A DNA stretch of 64,000 bases from Alkalihalobacillus pseudalcaliphilus (GCA_001038565.1 LFJO01000002.1:484970-548969), one strand, 5' to 3'. Positions 25,565-35,368 are shown, counted from the stretch's first letter. Translations and numbers: made by a program. The notes: generated by a model not told the origin, from the sequence alone.

Positions 25565-25726
25565 ATGGCTGTTGAAGTATTATGTGAAGTAAACAACTGT
25601 GTGTATTGGGATCATAATAATCGCTGTGGGGCAGATAAAATTTATGTGGTAAGTCATAAGGGTAAGCAAGCCAAAAAGACAGAAGAGACAGACTGTAAAA
25701 CGTTCGAGCCAGAACATTTAGGTTAA
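25565..25726 (+). CDS. DUF1540 small cysteine-containing protein
   Basis: 53 residues. Four cysteines in the DUF1540 pattern: LCEVNNCVYW, NRCGADKIYV and ETDCKTFEP; also VSHKGKQA. The spacing suggests a small zinc- or metal-binding fold. DUF1540 proteins are common in spore-forming Firmicutes; the function is unknown. A strong AGGAGGTGAT precedes ATG 25565. A single-gene unit ended by a hairpin. Confidence 0.85.
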   Translation: MAVEVLCEVNNCVYWDHNNRCGADKIYVVSHKGKQAKKTEETDCKTFEPEHLG

Positions 25727-25736
25727 TTAGCTAGCT

Positions 25737-25769
25737 GTAAAGGGTGGGAATGGCGTTCCTACCCTTTAC
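25737..25769. terminator. Hairpin between the converging DUF1540 and ytoA genes
   Basis: Fourteen-pair stem GTAAAGGGTGGGAA / TTCCTACCCTTTAC with one G-U pair, loop TGGCG. No T-run follows on +, so termination may be inefficient. Confidence 0.6.
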
Positions 25770-25796
25770 CATTAATATTGATTATCATTATCGATA

Positions 25797-26321
25797 TTAT
25801 ACATCCTTTTTTACTTGTGCTTGTTTATAAATCTGTCCCTTGTTCCGGTAGTCTTTAACAATTCGCTCCATTTCTTGACGATCTTTTTCATTAATAGCAC
25901 GAACAACCTTAGCGGGTCGTCCAAATGCCAAAGTGTTGGGCGGAATCTTTTTTCCGGGTGGGACGAGACTACCAGCCCCAATGAATGCACCTTCACCGAT
26001 TTCCGCTCCATCTAGAATCGTTGTACCCATCCCAATTAATGAGCGTTTGCCAATGAGGCAGCTATGTAACATCACTTGATGACCAACCGTGACATCGTCT
26101 TCAATAATAAGTGGCAGATCAGGGCTTTGGTGTAACATGGATTGATCTTGGATATTCACTCTGTTTCCAATAATAGTTGGTGCTACGTCACCTCTGATGA
26201 CTGTTTGAAACCAAATACTTGATTCTTCGCCAATCACAACATCACCTGTAATCGTAACATAATCAGCTATAAAAGCTGATTTAGCGATTTGAGGTTCTTT
26301 TCCGTTATAAGCATAAATCAT
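25797..26321 (-). CDS. ytoA: Gamma-carbonic-anhydrase-like hexapeptide protein YtoA
   Basis: 174 residues of left-handed beta-helix hexapeptide repeats (VTITGDVVIG, SLIGMGTTILDGAEIG). The metal-binding His residues of the gamma-CA family are visible (SMLHQ, VTVGHQVMLHSC). Activity is not certain for this subgroup, also annotated PaaY/YrdA-like. ATG 26321 has AAGAGGAG ten bases upstream; the GTG at 26330 is too close to it. Neighbour of ytpA as in B. subtilis. Confidence 0.85.
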   Translation of the reverse strand: MIYAYNGKEPQIAKSAFIADYVTITGDVVIGEESSIWFQTVIRGDVAPTIIGNRVNIQDQSMLHQSPDLPLIIEDDVTVGHQVMLHSCLIGKRSLIGMGTTILDGAEIGEGAFIGAGSLVPPGKKIPPNTLAFGRPAKVVRAINEKDRQEMERIVKDYRNKGQIYKQAQVKKDV

Positions 26322-26496
26322 AGTTGGCACACTCCTCTTATAAAAATGTTTGCTCCCTCATATATTGTATCAAATCATGTCAAAAACTTCATAAATGCTA
26401 GGTGAATAGCATCAAAAAAATCTATTTTCTTTCTTTTAGTTCATGTTTTCGGTAAAATGAAGACAAGATTTTGGCTGAGTAAAAGGAGTTGATTGC

Positions 26497-27276
26497 ATGT
26501 GGACATATGCAAGTAAAGATGCCAGAGCGACGATTGTTTTAATACACGGAGCAGGTGAACATCATGGTCGTTATGAGTGGTTAGCTCAGAAGTGGAATGA
26601 GCATGGTATTCATGTCATCATGGGTGATTTACCAGGGCAAGGAAAAACAAGAGGTAAACGAGGTCATATCAATCAATTTTCTCAATATATAGATGCCGTG
26701 CAAGAATGGGTAGATGAAGCGAAGAAGTTTGAACAGCCTATTTTTATATTGGGTCATAGTATGGGTGGGCTTGTTGCGATTCGTTATGTGATGGAGAGCA
26801 AAGCGAAGGATATTCAAGGTTTACTTTTATCCTCACCTTGTTTAGGTCTATTTAGGCCTATTAAGACAAGCAAAGATTTAGCCTCTAAAGTATTAAATCG
26901 CCTAACCCCAACTCTTACGGTAGCATCTGGAATAAATTCGAATCATGTCACGAGAGATGAACAGATAAGAGATCAGTATGTTCGTGATGAGTTACGAGTA
27001 ACAAAGGTTTCCGTAAGGTGGTACCAGGAGCTTCATAAAAATATGCACCTTGCCACACGTTATCCAGAAAAAATGCCAGATATACCACTTGCTGTTTTGC
27101 AAGCCGGAGATGATAAGATTGTGAGTAAATATGCCGTGCGTGACTGGTTTGATAGCTTAGATGTGACGGAGAAGTATTATAAAGAATGGAAAGGCCTATA
27201 TCATGAGGTTTTTAATGAGCCTGAAAAAGAAGTTGTATTTCGACATGCGGTTGGAATTATGAACTTATGGACATGA
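26497..27276 (+). CDS. ytpA: Lysophospholipase-type alpha/beta hydrolase YtpA
   Basis: 259 residues; Ser in GHSMGG, Asp in AGDDKIV, His in LYHEVFNE; oxyanion HGAGEHHGRY. B. subtilis YtpA releases a fatty acid from phospholipid to give bacilysocin. It precedes ytpB with an 85-base gap as in B. subtilis. ATG 26497 follows AAAGGAG. Confidence 0.85.
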   Translation: MWTYASKDARATIVLIHGAGEHHGRYEWLAQKWNEHGIHVIMGDLPGQGKTRGKRGHINQFSQYIDAVQEWVDEAKKFEQPIFILGHSMGGLVAIRYVMESKAKDIQGLLLSSPCLGLFRPIKTSKDLASKVLNRLTPTLTVASGINSNHVTRDEQIRDQYVRDELRVTKVSVRWYQELHKNMHLATRYPEKMPDIPLAVLQAGDDKIVSKYAVRDWFDSLDVTEKYYKEWKGLYHEVFNEPEKEVVFRHAVGIMNLWT

Positions 27277-27361
27277 GTATCTTCATAAGATTTTAAGATT
27301 TGATCGTTTGTTGTCGGACTCATTTTGTGCTAACGTTAGGTATAGATAAGGAGGATCCACT

Positions 27362-28423
27362 TTGAAAGTTCCGACACAACCAATCCCATTAATGATGAAT
27401 ATTTTTAGGGATGTTTTACCGACGGTTCATCGTTATTATGACCAATGGAAAGAAAGAGCCGAATTAATCCCTGATCCAGAATTAAGAGCTCAGGCACTTG
27501 ATGCACTTGAAAGAAAAGAATTTCATTGTGAAGGTGGCGGTATTTATGGGTTACTTGCCCGAGACCGCTTCGATGAATTAATCCAGTTTATAATTGCCTA
27601 TCAGATTATGTGTGATTACTTAGACAATTTGTGTGACCAAAGTGACTATTTAGATCCGAAAGATTTCCGTTCTTTACATAATGCTTTATTAGCTGCTTTG
27701 ACGCCTGGTGAACCGTTAGTAAATTATTATCAATATCGAGTTGAACAGGAAGACGGTGGCTATTTACACGAGCTCATTGAAACGTGTCAGCATATTTTAG
27801 TGACATTCCCATCTTTCCGAATTGTTCAAGATAACATGTTGCAGCTCAGTAAGTTATACGGTGATTTACAAGTGCATAAGCATGTGGTCAAAGAAGAGCG
27901 AATTCCCAGATTAGAAGCTTGGTTTGAGGAATATAAAAACGAACTCCCAGAGATGACTTGGTTCGAGTTCTCAGCCTGTACAGGATCTACTTTAGGGATT
28001 TATTCATTAGCGACCTATGGCACGAAAGAAGGCTTAACAGAAGCAGAAGCAAATGTCATTAAGGATGGTTATTACCCTTGGGTTCAAGGCGTTCATTTGT
28101 TGCTTGATTATTTTATTGATCAAGAAGAGGACATTGCTGATGATGAGTTAAATTTTTTATTTTATTATGACAATGATGAGCAGATGATTGAACGATTTCA
28201 ATACTTTGTCAAGCAAGCGGAACAAAGGTTGTCAACGATGCCTGATCCGAAATTCCACCGTCAAATTTGGCGTGGTATTATTGCCATTTATTTATCGGAT
28301 TCTAAAGTACAAAAAAATAAAGAGTTGAAAAAAAAGTCAAAGCAAATGATTAAAATGGGTGGTCTCCCAACCTTTTTATTTTATTTAAATAGTTGGATTT
28401 ATCGAAGAGACCGTTCATCTTAA
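27362..28423 (+). CDS. ytpB: Tetraprenyl-beta-curcumene synthase YtpB
   Basis: 353 residues of the DUF2600 family. Asp-rich helices replace the usual DDxxD motif: YQIMCDYLDNLCDQSDY and LLDYFIDQEEDIADDE. In B. subtilis YtpB cyclises tetraprenyl diphosphate to tetraprenyl-beta-curcumene, precursor of C35 sesquarterpenes found in spores; the partner cyclase is not in this window. TTG 27362 has AAGGAGGA upstream. It is co-directional with ytpA and ends at a terminator. Confidence 0.88.
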   Translation: MKVPTQPIPLMMNIFRDVLPTVHRYYDQWKERAELIPDPELRAQALDALERKEFHCEGGGIYGLLARDRFDELIQFIIAYQIMCDYLDNLCDQSDYLDPKDFRSLHNALLAALTPGEPLVNYYQYRVEQEDGGYLHELIETCQHILVTFPSFRIVQDNMLQLSKLYGDLQVHKHVVKEERIPRLEAWFEEYKNELPEMTWFEFSACTGSTLGIYSLATYGTKEGLTEAEANVIKDGYYPWVQGVHLLLDYFIDQEEDIADDELNFLFYYDNDEQMIERFQYFVKQAEQRLSTMPDPKFHRQIWRGIIAIYLSDSKVQKNKELKKKSKQMIKMGGLPTFLFYLNSWIYRRDRSS

Positions 28424-28463
28424 CTGAGATATGTCGTTAGACTGATACCAATCTGATATGTGG

Positions 28464-28510
28464 AAGCCGTTGTTTATACACTGTGGTGTGTGGATAGACG
28501 GCTTATTTTT
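28464..28510 (+). terminator. ytpB terminator
   Basis: Stem AAGCCGT / ACGGCTT with further pairing of GTTTATACAC to GTGTGTGGATA in the arms, then TATTTTTTATTT. Confidence 0.75.
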
Positions 28511-28555
28511 TATTTGAAAATTAAATGAGAGAATGACTTTAAATGATATAAAAAA

Positions 28556-28585
28556 CCACCAGTCTAGTTTGATTGGTGGCTTTTG
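28556..28585. terminator. Terminator, mainly serving ytiB
   Basis: Stem CCACCA / TGGTGG with A-run before and CTTTTGTT after; usable in both directions. Confidence 0.6.
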
Positions 28586-28623
28586 TTCTTATATTAATAA
28601 TAGGGTTCTTTTTTCTGAAGGTA

Positions 28624-29202
28624 TTAGACGTTTGTCTCTTCTGTATACCCATTCACTAATACGTCAAGTTCCCCGGTTTCTGGGCTGATAATTAACCCAT
28701 GAACAGGTACATTGTTCGGGAGAAGTGGGTGTTTTTTGACGAGATCAACACTGTTTAGAATATTCTCCTCAACGCTACTAAAACCAGATAAAAACTGCTT
28801 GACATCAACACCAGCGTATTCAAGCGGTTCAATAACATCTAAATCGACTCCACGGGCTTTTGCTTTTTCTAATAAAGTTTCGTGTTCGAGACCCGTCATT
28901 CCACAACCGTGATGCCCGATAATCAAAATTTCCTCTGCTTGAAGCTGGTAAAGGGCAACGAGAATACTACGCATAATTGAACCAAAGGGATGTGAAATAA
29001 CAGCACCAGCATTTCGAATGATTTTGGCATCCCCATTTTTTAAGTCCATGGAACGGTGAAGTAGCTCTACTAATCTAGTATCCATACAAGTGAGAATAAC
29101 TAGCTTTTTGTTCGGGAATTTAGTAGTTTGATATTGCTCATATTCTTTATTTTCTACAAACGATTTGTTAAACGTTATAATGGAATCTAAAATGGTTGTC
29201 AC
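28624..29202 (-). CDS. ytiB: Beta-carbonic anhydrase (YtiB-like)
   Basis: 192 residues. Zinc ligands are visible as CMDTR (Cys, Asp-Arg pair) and HHGCG (His and Cys), the beta-CA pattern. It interconverts CO2 and bicarbonate. I choose GTG 29202 because ATAGGAG lies 8 bases upstream and the length then matches B. subtilis YtiB (about 187); a TTG at 29283 would add 27 basic residues. It is next to ytqB/ytqA. Confidence 0.85.
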   Translation of the reverse strand: MTTILDSIITFNKSFVENKEYEQYQTTKFPNKKLVILTCMDTRLVELLHRSMDLKNGDAKIIRNAGAVISHPFGSIMRSILVALYQLQAEEILIIGHHGCGMTGLEHETLLEKAKARGVDLDVIEPLEYAGVDVKQFLSGFSSVEENILNSVDLVKKHPLLPNNVPVHGLIISPETGELDVLVNGYTEETNV

Positions 29203-29315
29203 ACTAGCCACGCTCCTATCGATCGATTTTATTTTTTGTACTTGAATGTCTTTTATTTTCAACTTACTAGTACGAATTGTCAATAGTCTCTCATCCTATT
29301 TCACATAGAGAGTAA

Positions 29316-29888
29316 TTATCTTTTCTCAATAGCGATAATAAAAGGTGGATTGTTTTTCTGGTTCATAAATTGATAGGTTAATACATGTGCTTGCTGTTGG
29401 TCGATTGTTTTAAAATAGTCTAATAAATGGTCACGTTCTATTTGTCCTTGTTCATGACCATGATAAATGACCAAGACGATTAGACCTTCTTTCGGCATGA
29501 CATGCAAGAGCTTGTTAATCGCCTCGATTGTAGAATCGGGCTTCGTGACAATCGATTTATCTCCACCAGGCAAATAGCCTAAATTAAAAATAGCCCCCTT
29601 GATTTGGTGGAGATGTTCTTCCGGTAAACAGGCATCGAAATTCTGATGACCATTTACATAGAGAGTCACTCTTTCCTGTAAATCAAGCGACTTAAGTTTT
29701 TGTTCAGTCATGACTATCGCTTCTTCTTGAATATCGAAACTGTACACGTGACCAGCTTCACCAACTAATTGGGCAAGCGTTACAGTATCATTTCCTTTGC
29801 CCGCAGTACAATCTAAAGCGATATTACCAGGCTCCAGTGTTTGGGTTAAAAGCGTACGTGCAAATGGTAAAATCCCTTGGATTTTCAT
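29316..29888 (-). CDS. mnmM: tRNA mnm5s2U34 methyltransferase (YtqB/MnmM)
   Basis: 190 residues of a class I SAM methyltransferase: motif I DCTAGKGNDT, motif II FDIQ, motif IV FNLGYLPGGDKS. B. subtilis YtqB has been identified as MnmM, which methylates nm5s2U at wobble position 34. It lies 39 bases downstream of ytqA, so the pair is probably one transcript. Ribosome-binding site GGAGGAG. Confidence 0.82.
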   Translation of the reverse strand: MKIQGILPFARTLLTQTLEPGNIALDCTAGKGNDTVTLAQLVGEAGHVYSFDIQEEAIVMTEQKLKSLDLQERVTLYVNGHQNFDACLPEEHLHQIKGAIFNLGYLPGGDKSIVTKPDSTIEAINKLLHVMPKEGLIVLVIYHGHEQGQIERDHLLDYFKTIDQQQAHVLTYQFMNQKNNPPFIIAIEKR

Positions 29889-29927
29889 CTTTATCTCCTC
29901 CTAAAACAGATAATAAGCGCTCTATTA

Positions 29928-30878
29928 TTATGGGTGAAATAGTTTTCCTTGCCATGTCTGACGTTCCTCTAACTCTTTTTCAATCGCGTTTAAAACTTTC
30001 CACTTATTGCTACTCCACATCGGACCGATTAAAAGATCGCCCGGTCCATCTCCCGTTAAACGATGTATCATCATTTGAGGAGGGAGTAGTTCAATTTGCT
30101 TCACAACCACATCAATATAATCATCAAATGACATTAATTCGACTAGACCTTTCTCAAATTGCTTAACCATAGGGGTTTTATTTAATAAGTGTAGTAGGTG
30201 AATCTTAATCCCTTGCACATCAAGTTTAGATACTTGGCGTGCCGTTTCAATCATCATTTCCGGTGTTTCTAAAGGTAGTCCATTTATAATATGGGAACAT
30301 ACGCGAATGCCATGTTTACGAAGTTTTTCTACACCCTCAACATAACATTGGAAGTCATGTGCTCTGTTAATGAGTCTTCCTGTTTTGTCATGAGCAGTTT
30401 GTAAACCTAGTTCTACCCATAAATACGTACGTTGGTTAAGTTCAGCTAAATAGGATACGACATCATCAGGTAGACAATCGGGTCTCGTTGCAATCGCTAA
30501 ACCAACAACACCCTCTTGCTGTAGAATAGTTTCATAATAGGATTTCAGCGTTTCTACAGGTGCATATGTATTGGTGTAGGCTTGGAAATATCCAATGTAT
30601 TTGCCTTCTTTCCACTTGCGGTGCATACGCCCTTTTATCGTATGAAACTGAGTGACGAGGTCATCTTTCCGATCACCAGCAAAATCCCCAGAACCTCGTT
30701 CACTGCAAAACGTACAACCACCAAAAGCGACATTGCCATCACGATTAGGGCAATCAAACCCAGCATCAAGGGGGACTTTAAATACTTTTGTACCAAAATA
30801 TTCTTTTAAATGTTCATTCCAAGTGTAATATCTTTTTTGAGAAAATTGTGCAGGCAACTCCATTAACTTATTATTCAT
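29928..30878 (-). CDS. ytqA: Radical SAM protein YtqA (TIGR01212 family)
   Basis: 316 residues. A Cys cluster CPNRDGNVAFGGCTFC (two closely spaced Cys after a distant first) binds the [4Fe-4S] cluster; further ELGLQTAHD and HIINGLPLET match the YhcC/YtqA family. Recent work, as I recall it, links YtqA to conversion of cmnm5s2U to nm5s2U before methylation by YtqB; the adjacency here supports that. Ribosome-binding site AAGGATGATGAG. Confidence 0.82.
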   Translation of the reverse strand: MNNKLMELPAQFSQKRYYTWNEHLKEYFGTKVFKVPLDAGFDCPNRDGNVAFGGCTFCSERGSGDFAGDRKDDLVTQFHTIKGRMHRKWKEGKYIGYFQAYTNTYAPVETLKSYYETILQQEGVVGLAIATRPDCLPDDVVSYLAELNQRTYLWVELGLQTAHDKTGRLINRAHDFQCYVEGVEKLRKHGIRVCSHIINGLPLETPEMMIETARQVSKLDVQGIKIHLLHLLNKTPMVKQFEKGLVELMSFDDYIDVVVKQIELLPPQMMIHRLTGDGPGDLLIGPMWSSNKWKVLNAIEKELEERQTWQGKLFHP

Positions 30879-31059
30879 ATCTCATCATCCTTTTAACTTT
30901 CCGAACATATTCACTTCTACCGTATTTTATCACGTTTAAAAACAAGCACCAACTAAGAAAAAACAATTGTCAATTTCAGGATTTTACTATAGTATTACTA
31001 TTTAGAGAGACGAAACAATATTATGGAAGTGTTATGGAAGGGTAAAGTATAAATTAGAG

Positions 31060-31096
31060 GAAGTAGATTGTGCCTTGAACGAACTTTCATATAAAA
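31060..31096 (+). repeat. Intergenic repeat copy R6 (3' end only)
   Basis: AACTTTCATATAAAA at 31082-31096 with little recognisable interior; a truncated copy. Confidence 0.5.
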
Positions 31097-31217
31097 CCCG
31101 CATGGCGAAGCAATTCACTCCGCCACCAACAAAAATTAACGTGTAGTTTAGCTTTTCAACTGTTGGTTTTTCGTTCAATTTGACTTTGTTCTTTTTCAAT
31201 TTAAATGAATGATGGTG

Positions 31218-31302
31218 GATTGTTTTTCGAACTTGAGAGTCAGCAGAAACCCAGCGGACGTAAACCTTCGAACATGAGCATCAGCAGTAACTTTCATACA
31301 AA
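31218..31302 (+). repeat. Intergenic repeat copy R7
   Basis: Begins GAACTTGAGAGTCAGCAG, continues AACCCAGCGGACG, and ends AACTTTCATACAAA (31289-31302), 15 bases before the MFS start. The first block is also found in the copy near 60572 and inverted near 36945. Confidence 0.7.
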
Positions 31303-31317
31303 GGGGAGAGGAAGAAG

Positions 31318-32538
31318 TTGCCCAAGTCACTTTGGTTTTTATTAATTGCCGTTGCGATTCAGATAACTGGGGCGTCTTTTTTATGGCCTTTAAACTCACT
31401 GATTATTCATCAAGAACTTGGCAAATCATTAACCGCTGCAGGATTTATTTTATTTTTACACTCAGGTGCAGGTGTGTTAGGAAATATGACAGGCGGACGA
31501 TTGTTTGACAAGATAGGAGCTTATCGAACGATTCTGTTAGGGCTTAGCTTTGCAGTCGTTTCAACGATAGCATTAATTTTTGCTCATACATCGGTTATAG
31601 GATATACGATCTGTTTAATGGGGATCGGGTTTGGAGCTGGAGCAACATTTCCCGCCATGTATGCTTTTGCGGGTAGTATTTGGCCAGATGGAGGGCGAAA
31701 GCCATTTAATGCAATGTATGTTGCTCAAAACTTAGGGATTGCGATAGGAACAGCAAGTATTGGTTTCATTACACAAACCGAGCTTACCACTGTTTTTTAT
31801 GCCAATGCACTAGTGTATATTTTTGTTCTTCTTTTTGTAGCGGTTACCTTTAAGCGAATTAATACTGGCCAAGAAGTTGGGGCAACCGTCAGCATTGAAT
31901 CCGAAACGGTTAAAAAGCTAAGTAAACATGTTTATTATTCATTAGCTCTTGTGCTTTCAAGCTTTTTCATTTGTTGGCTTGTTTACACACAATGGCAGGC
32001 AAATGTGTCTGTCCATTCACAAAATTTAGGACTAACTTTACAACAGTATAGTATGTTCTGGACTATAAATGGCTTATTGATCGTATTAGCTCAGCCAATT
32101 TTGTCTATATTTATAAAGAAATGGGTAACCTCTTTAAGAAGGCAAATGGTTGTCGGCATATCGCTTTTCTTTGTATCTTATGCGGTATTGTCACAAGCCG
32201 AGCTTTTTTCAGCTTTTATGATTGCCATGGTTATTTTAACGGTCGGTGAGATGTTCTTCTGGCCCGTTGTTCCAACGATCGCTCATAAGCTTGCACCTAA
32301 AGGAAAAGAAGGTTCCTTTCAAGGGCTTGTTAATAGTGTTTCAACAAGTGCAAAAATGATAGGACCTCTATTTGGTGGATTCTTAGTTGATATGTATTCT
32401 TTTCAAATTATGATATATGTTTTGTTAGTGTTTATCATTGTTGCCATTGTGACAGCGGCTATCTATGAGAAGCCATTACAAAACGAAAATCGACAAAAAA
32501 TCACAACAAATCCGAAGAATTCCACATATGACGCTTGA
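31318..32538 (+). CDS. yttB: Major facilitator superfamily transporter, YttB-like
   Basis: 406 residues, twelve predicted helices. Motif A GGRLFDKIGAYRT; helix 4-5 region GIGFGAGATFPAMYAF. It resembles B. subtilis YttB, which also lies near leuS. The substrate is unknown. TTG 31318 has GGGGAGAGGAAG upstream, directly after repeat R7. Its 3' end overlaps the promoter of the leuS leader. Confidence 0.75.
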   Translation: MPKSLWFLLIAVAIQITGASFLWPLNSLIIHQELGKSLTAAGFILFLHSGAGVLGNMTGGRLFDKIGAYRTILLGLSFAVVSTIALIFAHTSVIGYTICLMGIGFGAGATFPAMYAFAGSIWPDGGRKPFNAMYVAQNLGIAIGTASIGFITQTELTTVFYANALVYIFVLLFVAVTFKRINTGQEVGATVSIESETVKKLSKHVYYSLALVLSSFFICWLVYTQWQANVSVHSQNLGLTLQQYSMFWTINGLLIVLAQPILSIFIKKWVTSLRRQMVVGISLFFVSYAVLSQAELFSAFMIAMVILTVGEMFFWPVVPTIAHKLAPKGKEGSFQGLVNSVSTSAKMIGPLFGGFLVDMYSFQIMIYVLLVFIIVAIVTAAIYEKPLQNENRQKITTNPKNSTYDA

Positions 32539-32563
32539 CAGTTGGCGCAGCAATTCATACAAT
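32535..32563 (+). promoter_or_regulatory. Sigma-A promoter of the leuS T-box transcript
   Basis: TTGACA (32535-32540), a 17-base spacer and TACAAT (32558-32563); it overlaps the yttB stop codon. Confidence 0.75.
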
Positions 32564-32611
32564 ACAAATAATAAATCGTATACAAAGGCGTTTGAAACAA
32601 AGGACTAGTAG

Positions 32612-32833
32612 CTTAGACTTGGATATTTAGAGAGCTGACGGTTGGTGCAAGTCAGTCGAAGAGTTAAGTGAACTCCCCTTTTAGTCTTGAGAGTGAATGA
32701 AAAGTAATTCTCGACGGGTCACCCTCGTTAACAGTGCAAAGCGGGCAATCTTAATGGATTGCTAATGTGGGTGGTACCGCGGGAATGTTAAATAAACTCT
32801 CGTCCCTGATTATATCAGGGATGGGTGTTTTTT
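32612..32833 (+). ncRNA. T-box leader of leuS
   Basis: Contains the AGAGAGCTGACGG start of stem I, a specifier region AGTGAACTCCCC with CTC (32673-32675) as Leu codon, and the T-box sequence GTGGGTGGTACCGCGGG (32766-32782) that pairs with the uncharged tRNA acceptor end. The terminator TCCCTGA / TCAGGGA with a T-run follows at 32803-32831. Uncharged tRNA-Leu should allow read-through into leuS. The 5' boundary is approximate. Confidence 0.95.
32803..32831 (+). terminator. T-box regulated terminator
   Basis: Stem TCCCTGA / TCAGGGA around TTATA, followed by GTTTTTTTT. Confidence 0.85.
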
Positions 32834-32905
32834 TTCGTTATGGAAGGTCTTAAATTCTAAAGATCGTCTCAATTCCGTCTGTATAGATAAAAAGGAGGAA
32901 ATAAA

Positions 32906-35326
32906 ATGACTTTTTCACATCACAAAATTGAAAAAAAGTGGCAAATGTTTTGGGAAGAGAACCATACATTTCAAACGAAAGAAGATCAAAATAATGAGAA
33001 ATTTTATGCGTTAGATATGTTCCCATTTCCATCAGGGGCTGGTTTACATGTTGGACATCCAGAAGGGTATACGGCAACAGATATTTTGTCGCGTTATAAG
33101 CGGATGCAAGGCTTTAATGTTCTTCACCCAATGGGCTGGGATGCATTTGGTCTTCCTGCTGAGCAATATGCGCTTGATACAGGAAATGACCCAGCAGAAT
33201 TTACAAAGAAAAATATTGATACATTTAGAAGACAAATCAAATCATTAGGTTTTTCTTATGATTGGGACCGTGAAGTATCAACAACAGATCCGGAATATTA
33301 TAAATGGACACAGTGGATTTTCTTAAAGCTTTATGAAAATGGCTTAGCTTACATTGATGAGGTGGCAGTTAACTGGTGTCCGGCACTTGGTACAGTTTTG
33401 GCGAACGAAGAAGTGATTGATGGTAAAAGTGAGCGTGGCGGTCATCCAGTTGAACGTCGTCCAATGAAGCAATGGATGTTAAAGATTACGGCATATGCCG
33501 ACCGTTTAATTGATGATTTAGAGGACCTTGATTGGCCAGAAAGCATTAAAGATATGCAACGCAATTGGATTGGTCGTTCAGAAGGTGCAGAAGTCACGTT
33601 CAAATTAGCGGGCTATGATAAAGAAGTAAAGGTGTTCACGACTAGACCCGATACATTATTTGGTGCAACCTACATGGTGCTTGCTCCAGAACATAAATTT
33701 GTCGACGAAATTACATCATCTGAACAACGTGCTATTGTTGAGGTTTATAAGAAAGAAGTAGCTTCAAAGAGTGACTTAGAAAGAACGGAGCTTTCCAAAG
33801 AAAAAACAGGAGTCTTTACTGGTGCTTACGCCATTAATCCGGCAAACGGAGAAGAAGTTCCCGTTTGGATCGGTGACTATGTTCTTGCAAGCTATGGTAC
33901 AGGGGCGATTATGGCTGTTCCAGCTCATGATGAACGCGATTATGAATTTGCCAAAACCTTTGATCTACCAATTAGAGAAGTTGTAGCTGGCGGTGACATT
34001 ACGAAAGAAGCTTATATTGGTGACGGGAACCATGTTAATTCTGATTTCCTTGACGGATTAGATAAAGTAGAAGGTATTAGTAAGATGATTGACTGGTTAG
34101 AGGAAAAAGGTTTAGGTACGAAAAAAGTGACGTATCGTTTGCGTGATTGGTTATTCAGTCGTCAGCGATATTGGGGTGAACCTATTCCAATTATACATTG
34201 GGAAGACGGGACGATGACAGCAGTAAAAGAAGAAGAGCTACCATTAACATTACCGATGATGTCAGAAATCAAACCTTCTGATACAGGAGAATCGCCACTG
34301 GCCAACAATAAAGAATGGCTAGAAGTTGTAGATTCTAAGACTGGAATGAAAGGTCGTCGTGAAACGAATACGATGCCGAACTGGGCAGGAAGCTGCTGGT
34401 ACTATTTACGTTATATCGACCCTAAAAATGATCAAGCGTTAGCTGACCCTGAAAAATTAAAGCAATGGTTACCTGTAGACATTTATATCGGTGGCCAAGA
34501 GCATGCTGTGCTTCATTTGTTATATGCACGATTCTGGCATAAGTTCCTTTATGATATTGGTGTTGTACCAACGAAGGAACCGTTCCAAAAGCTCTATAAT
34601 CAAGGAATGATTCTAGGTGAAAATAATGAAAAAATGAGTAAATCTAAAGGGAACGTCGTGAATCCTGATGAGGTTGTAGCGAGTCACGGGGCAGATACAC
34701 TTCGTTTATACGAAATGTTTATGGGGCCATTAGATGCATCCATTGCTTGGTCAACAAATGGTCTTGATGGTTCAAGACGATTTTTAGACCGTATTTGGCG
34801 CTTGTTTATTGATGAGCAAACAGGTGAGTTGAGTGAAAAGATTGCTGATACAAATGGTACCGATACTTTGACACGTGCTTATCACCAAACTGTGAAAAAA
34901 GTAAGTGAAGATGTAGAGGGTTTACGTTTTAATGTAGCTATCTCTCAATTAATGGTCTTTATTAATGAAGCTTATAAGCAAGAGCAACTACCAAAGTCGA
35001 TGATGGAAGGTTTTGTAAAACTGATTGCTCCATTCGTGCCGCATTTAGCGGAAGAGCTTTGGGAGAAATTGGGCCATACTGATACGATTGCTTATGTAGA
35101 ATGGCCGAAGTATGATGAGAACTGGCTCGTTGAAAATGAAGTAGAGATTGTTGTCCAAATCAATGGAAAAGTGAAAGCAAAGCTTGTGATTCCTGCAGAT
35201 GCTGACCGAGAGCAAATGCAAGAATTAGCTTTAGAAGATGAGCAAGTAAAAGCTGCAATGGATGGAAAGTCCGTACGTAAAGTCATTGCTGTACCTGGAA
35301 AATTAGTCAATATCGTTGTTGGATAA
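32906..35326 (+). CDS. leuS: Leucyl-tRNA synthetase
   Basis: 806 residues, typical for bacterial LeuRS. HIGH-type motif HVGHPEGYT near residue 49, editing domain with [14 protein letters not shown] and [20 protein letters not shown] near residue 575, and the C-terminal tRNA-binding domain. Charges tRNA-Leu. Regulated by the upstream T-box. Ribosome-binding site AAAGGAGGAAA. It ends at a strong terminator. Confidence 0.98.
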   Translation: MTFSHHKIEKKWQMFWEENHTFQTKEDQNNEKFYALDMFPFPSGAGLHVGHPEGYTATDILSRYKRMQGFNVLHPMGWDAFGLPAEQYALDTGNDPAEFTKKNIDTFRRQIKSLGFSYDWDREVSTTDPEYYKWTQWIFLKLYENGLAYIDEVAVNWCPALGTVLANEEVIDGKSERGGHPVERRPMKQWMLKITAYADRLIDDLEDLDWPESIKDMQRNWIGRSEGAEVTFKLAGYDKEVKVFTTRPDTLFGATYMVLAPEHKFVDEITSSEQRAIVEVYKKEVASKSDLERTELSKEKTGVFTGAYAINPANGEEVPVWIGDYVLASYGTGAIMAVPAHDERDYEFAKTFDLPIREVVAGGDITKEAYIGDGNHVNSDFLDGLDKVEGISKMIDWLEEKGLGTKKVTYRLRDWLFSRQRYWGEPIPIIHWEDGTMTAVKEEELPLTLPMMSEIKPSDTGESPLANNKEWLEVVDSKTGMKGRRETNTMPNWAGSCWYYLRYIDPKNDQALADPEKLKQWLPVDIYIGGQEHAVLHLLYARFWHKFLYDIGVVPTKEPFQKLYNQGMILGENNEKMSKSKGNVVNPDEVVASHGADTLRLYEMFMGPLDASIAWSTNGLDGSRRFLDRIWRLFIDEQTGELSEKIADTNGTDTLTRAYHQTVKKVSEDVEGLRFNVAISQLMVFINEAYKQEQLPKSMMEGFVKLIAPFVPHLAEELWEKLGHTDTIAYVEWPKYDENWLVENEVEIVVQINGKVKAKLVIPADADREQMQELALEDEQVKAAMDGKSVRKVIAVPGKLVNIVVG

Positions 35327-35332
35327 ATGAAG

Positions 35333-35368
35333 AAAACCCTCACTCACACAGTTGTGAGTGAGGGTTTT
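35333..35368. terminator. leuS terminator
   Basis: Fifteen-pair perfect stem AAAACCCTCACTCAC / GTGAGTGAGGGTTTT; could also serve ytfP from the other strand 117 bases away. Confidence 0.88.

Larger units (their letters stand above)
30879..31317. other. Intergenic region with two repeat ends
   Basis: 439 bases without a gene. TTGTCA at 30967 and TATAGT at 30988 with a 15-base spacer could be a weak promoter. The rest holds repeat copies R6 and R7 and an ACCAACA / TGTTGGT inverted repeat (about 31121-31170) with a long loop. Confidence 0.45.
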
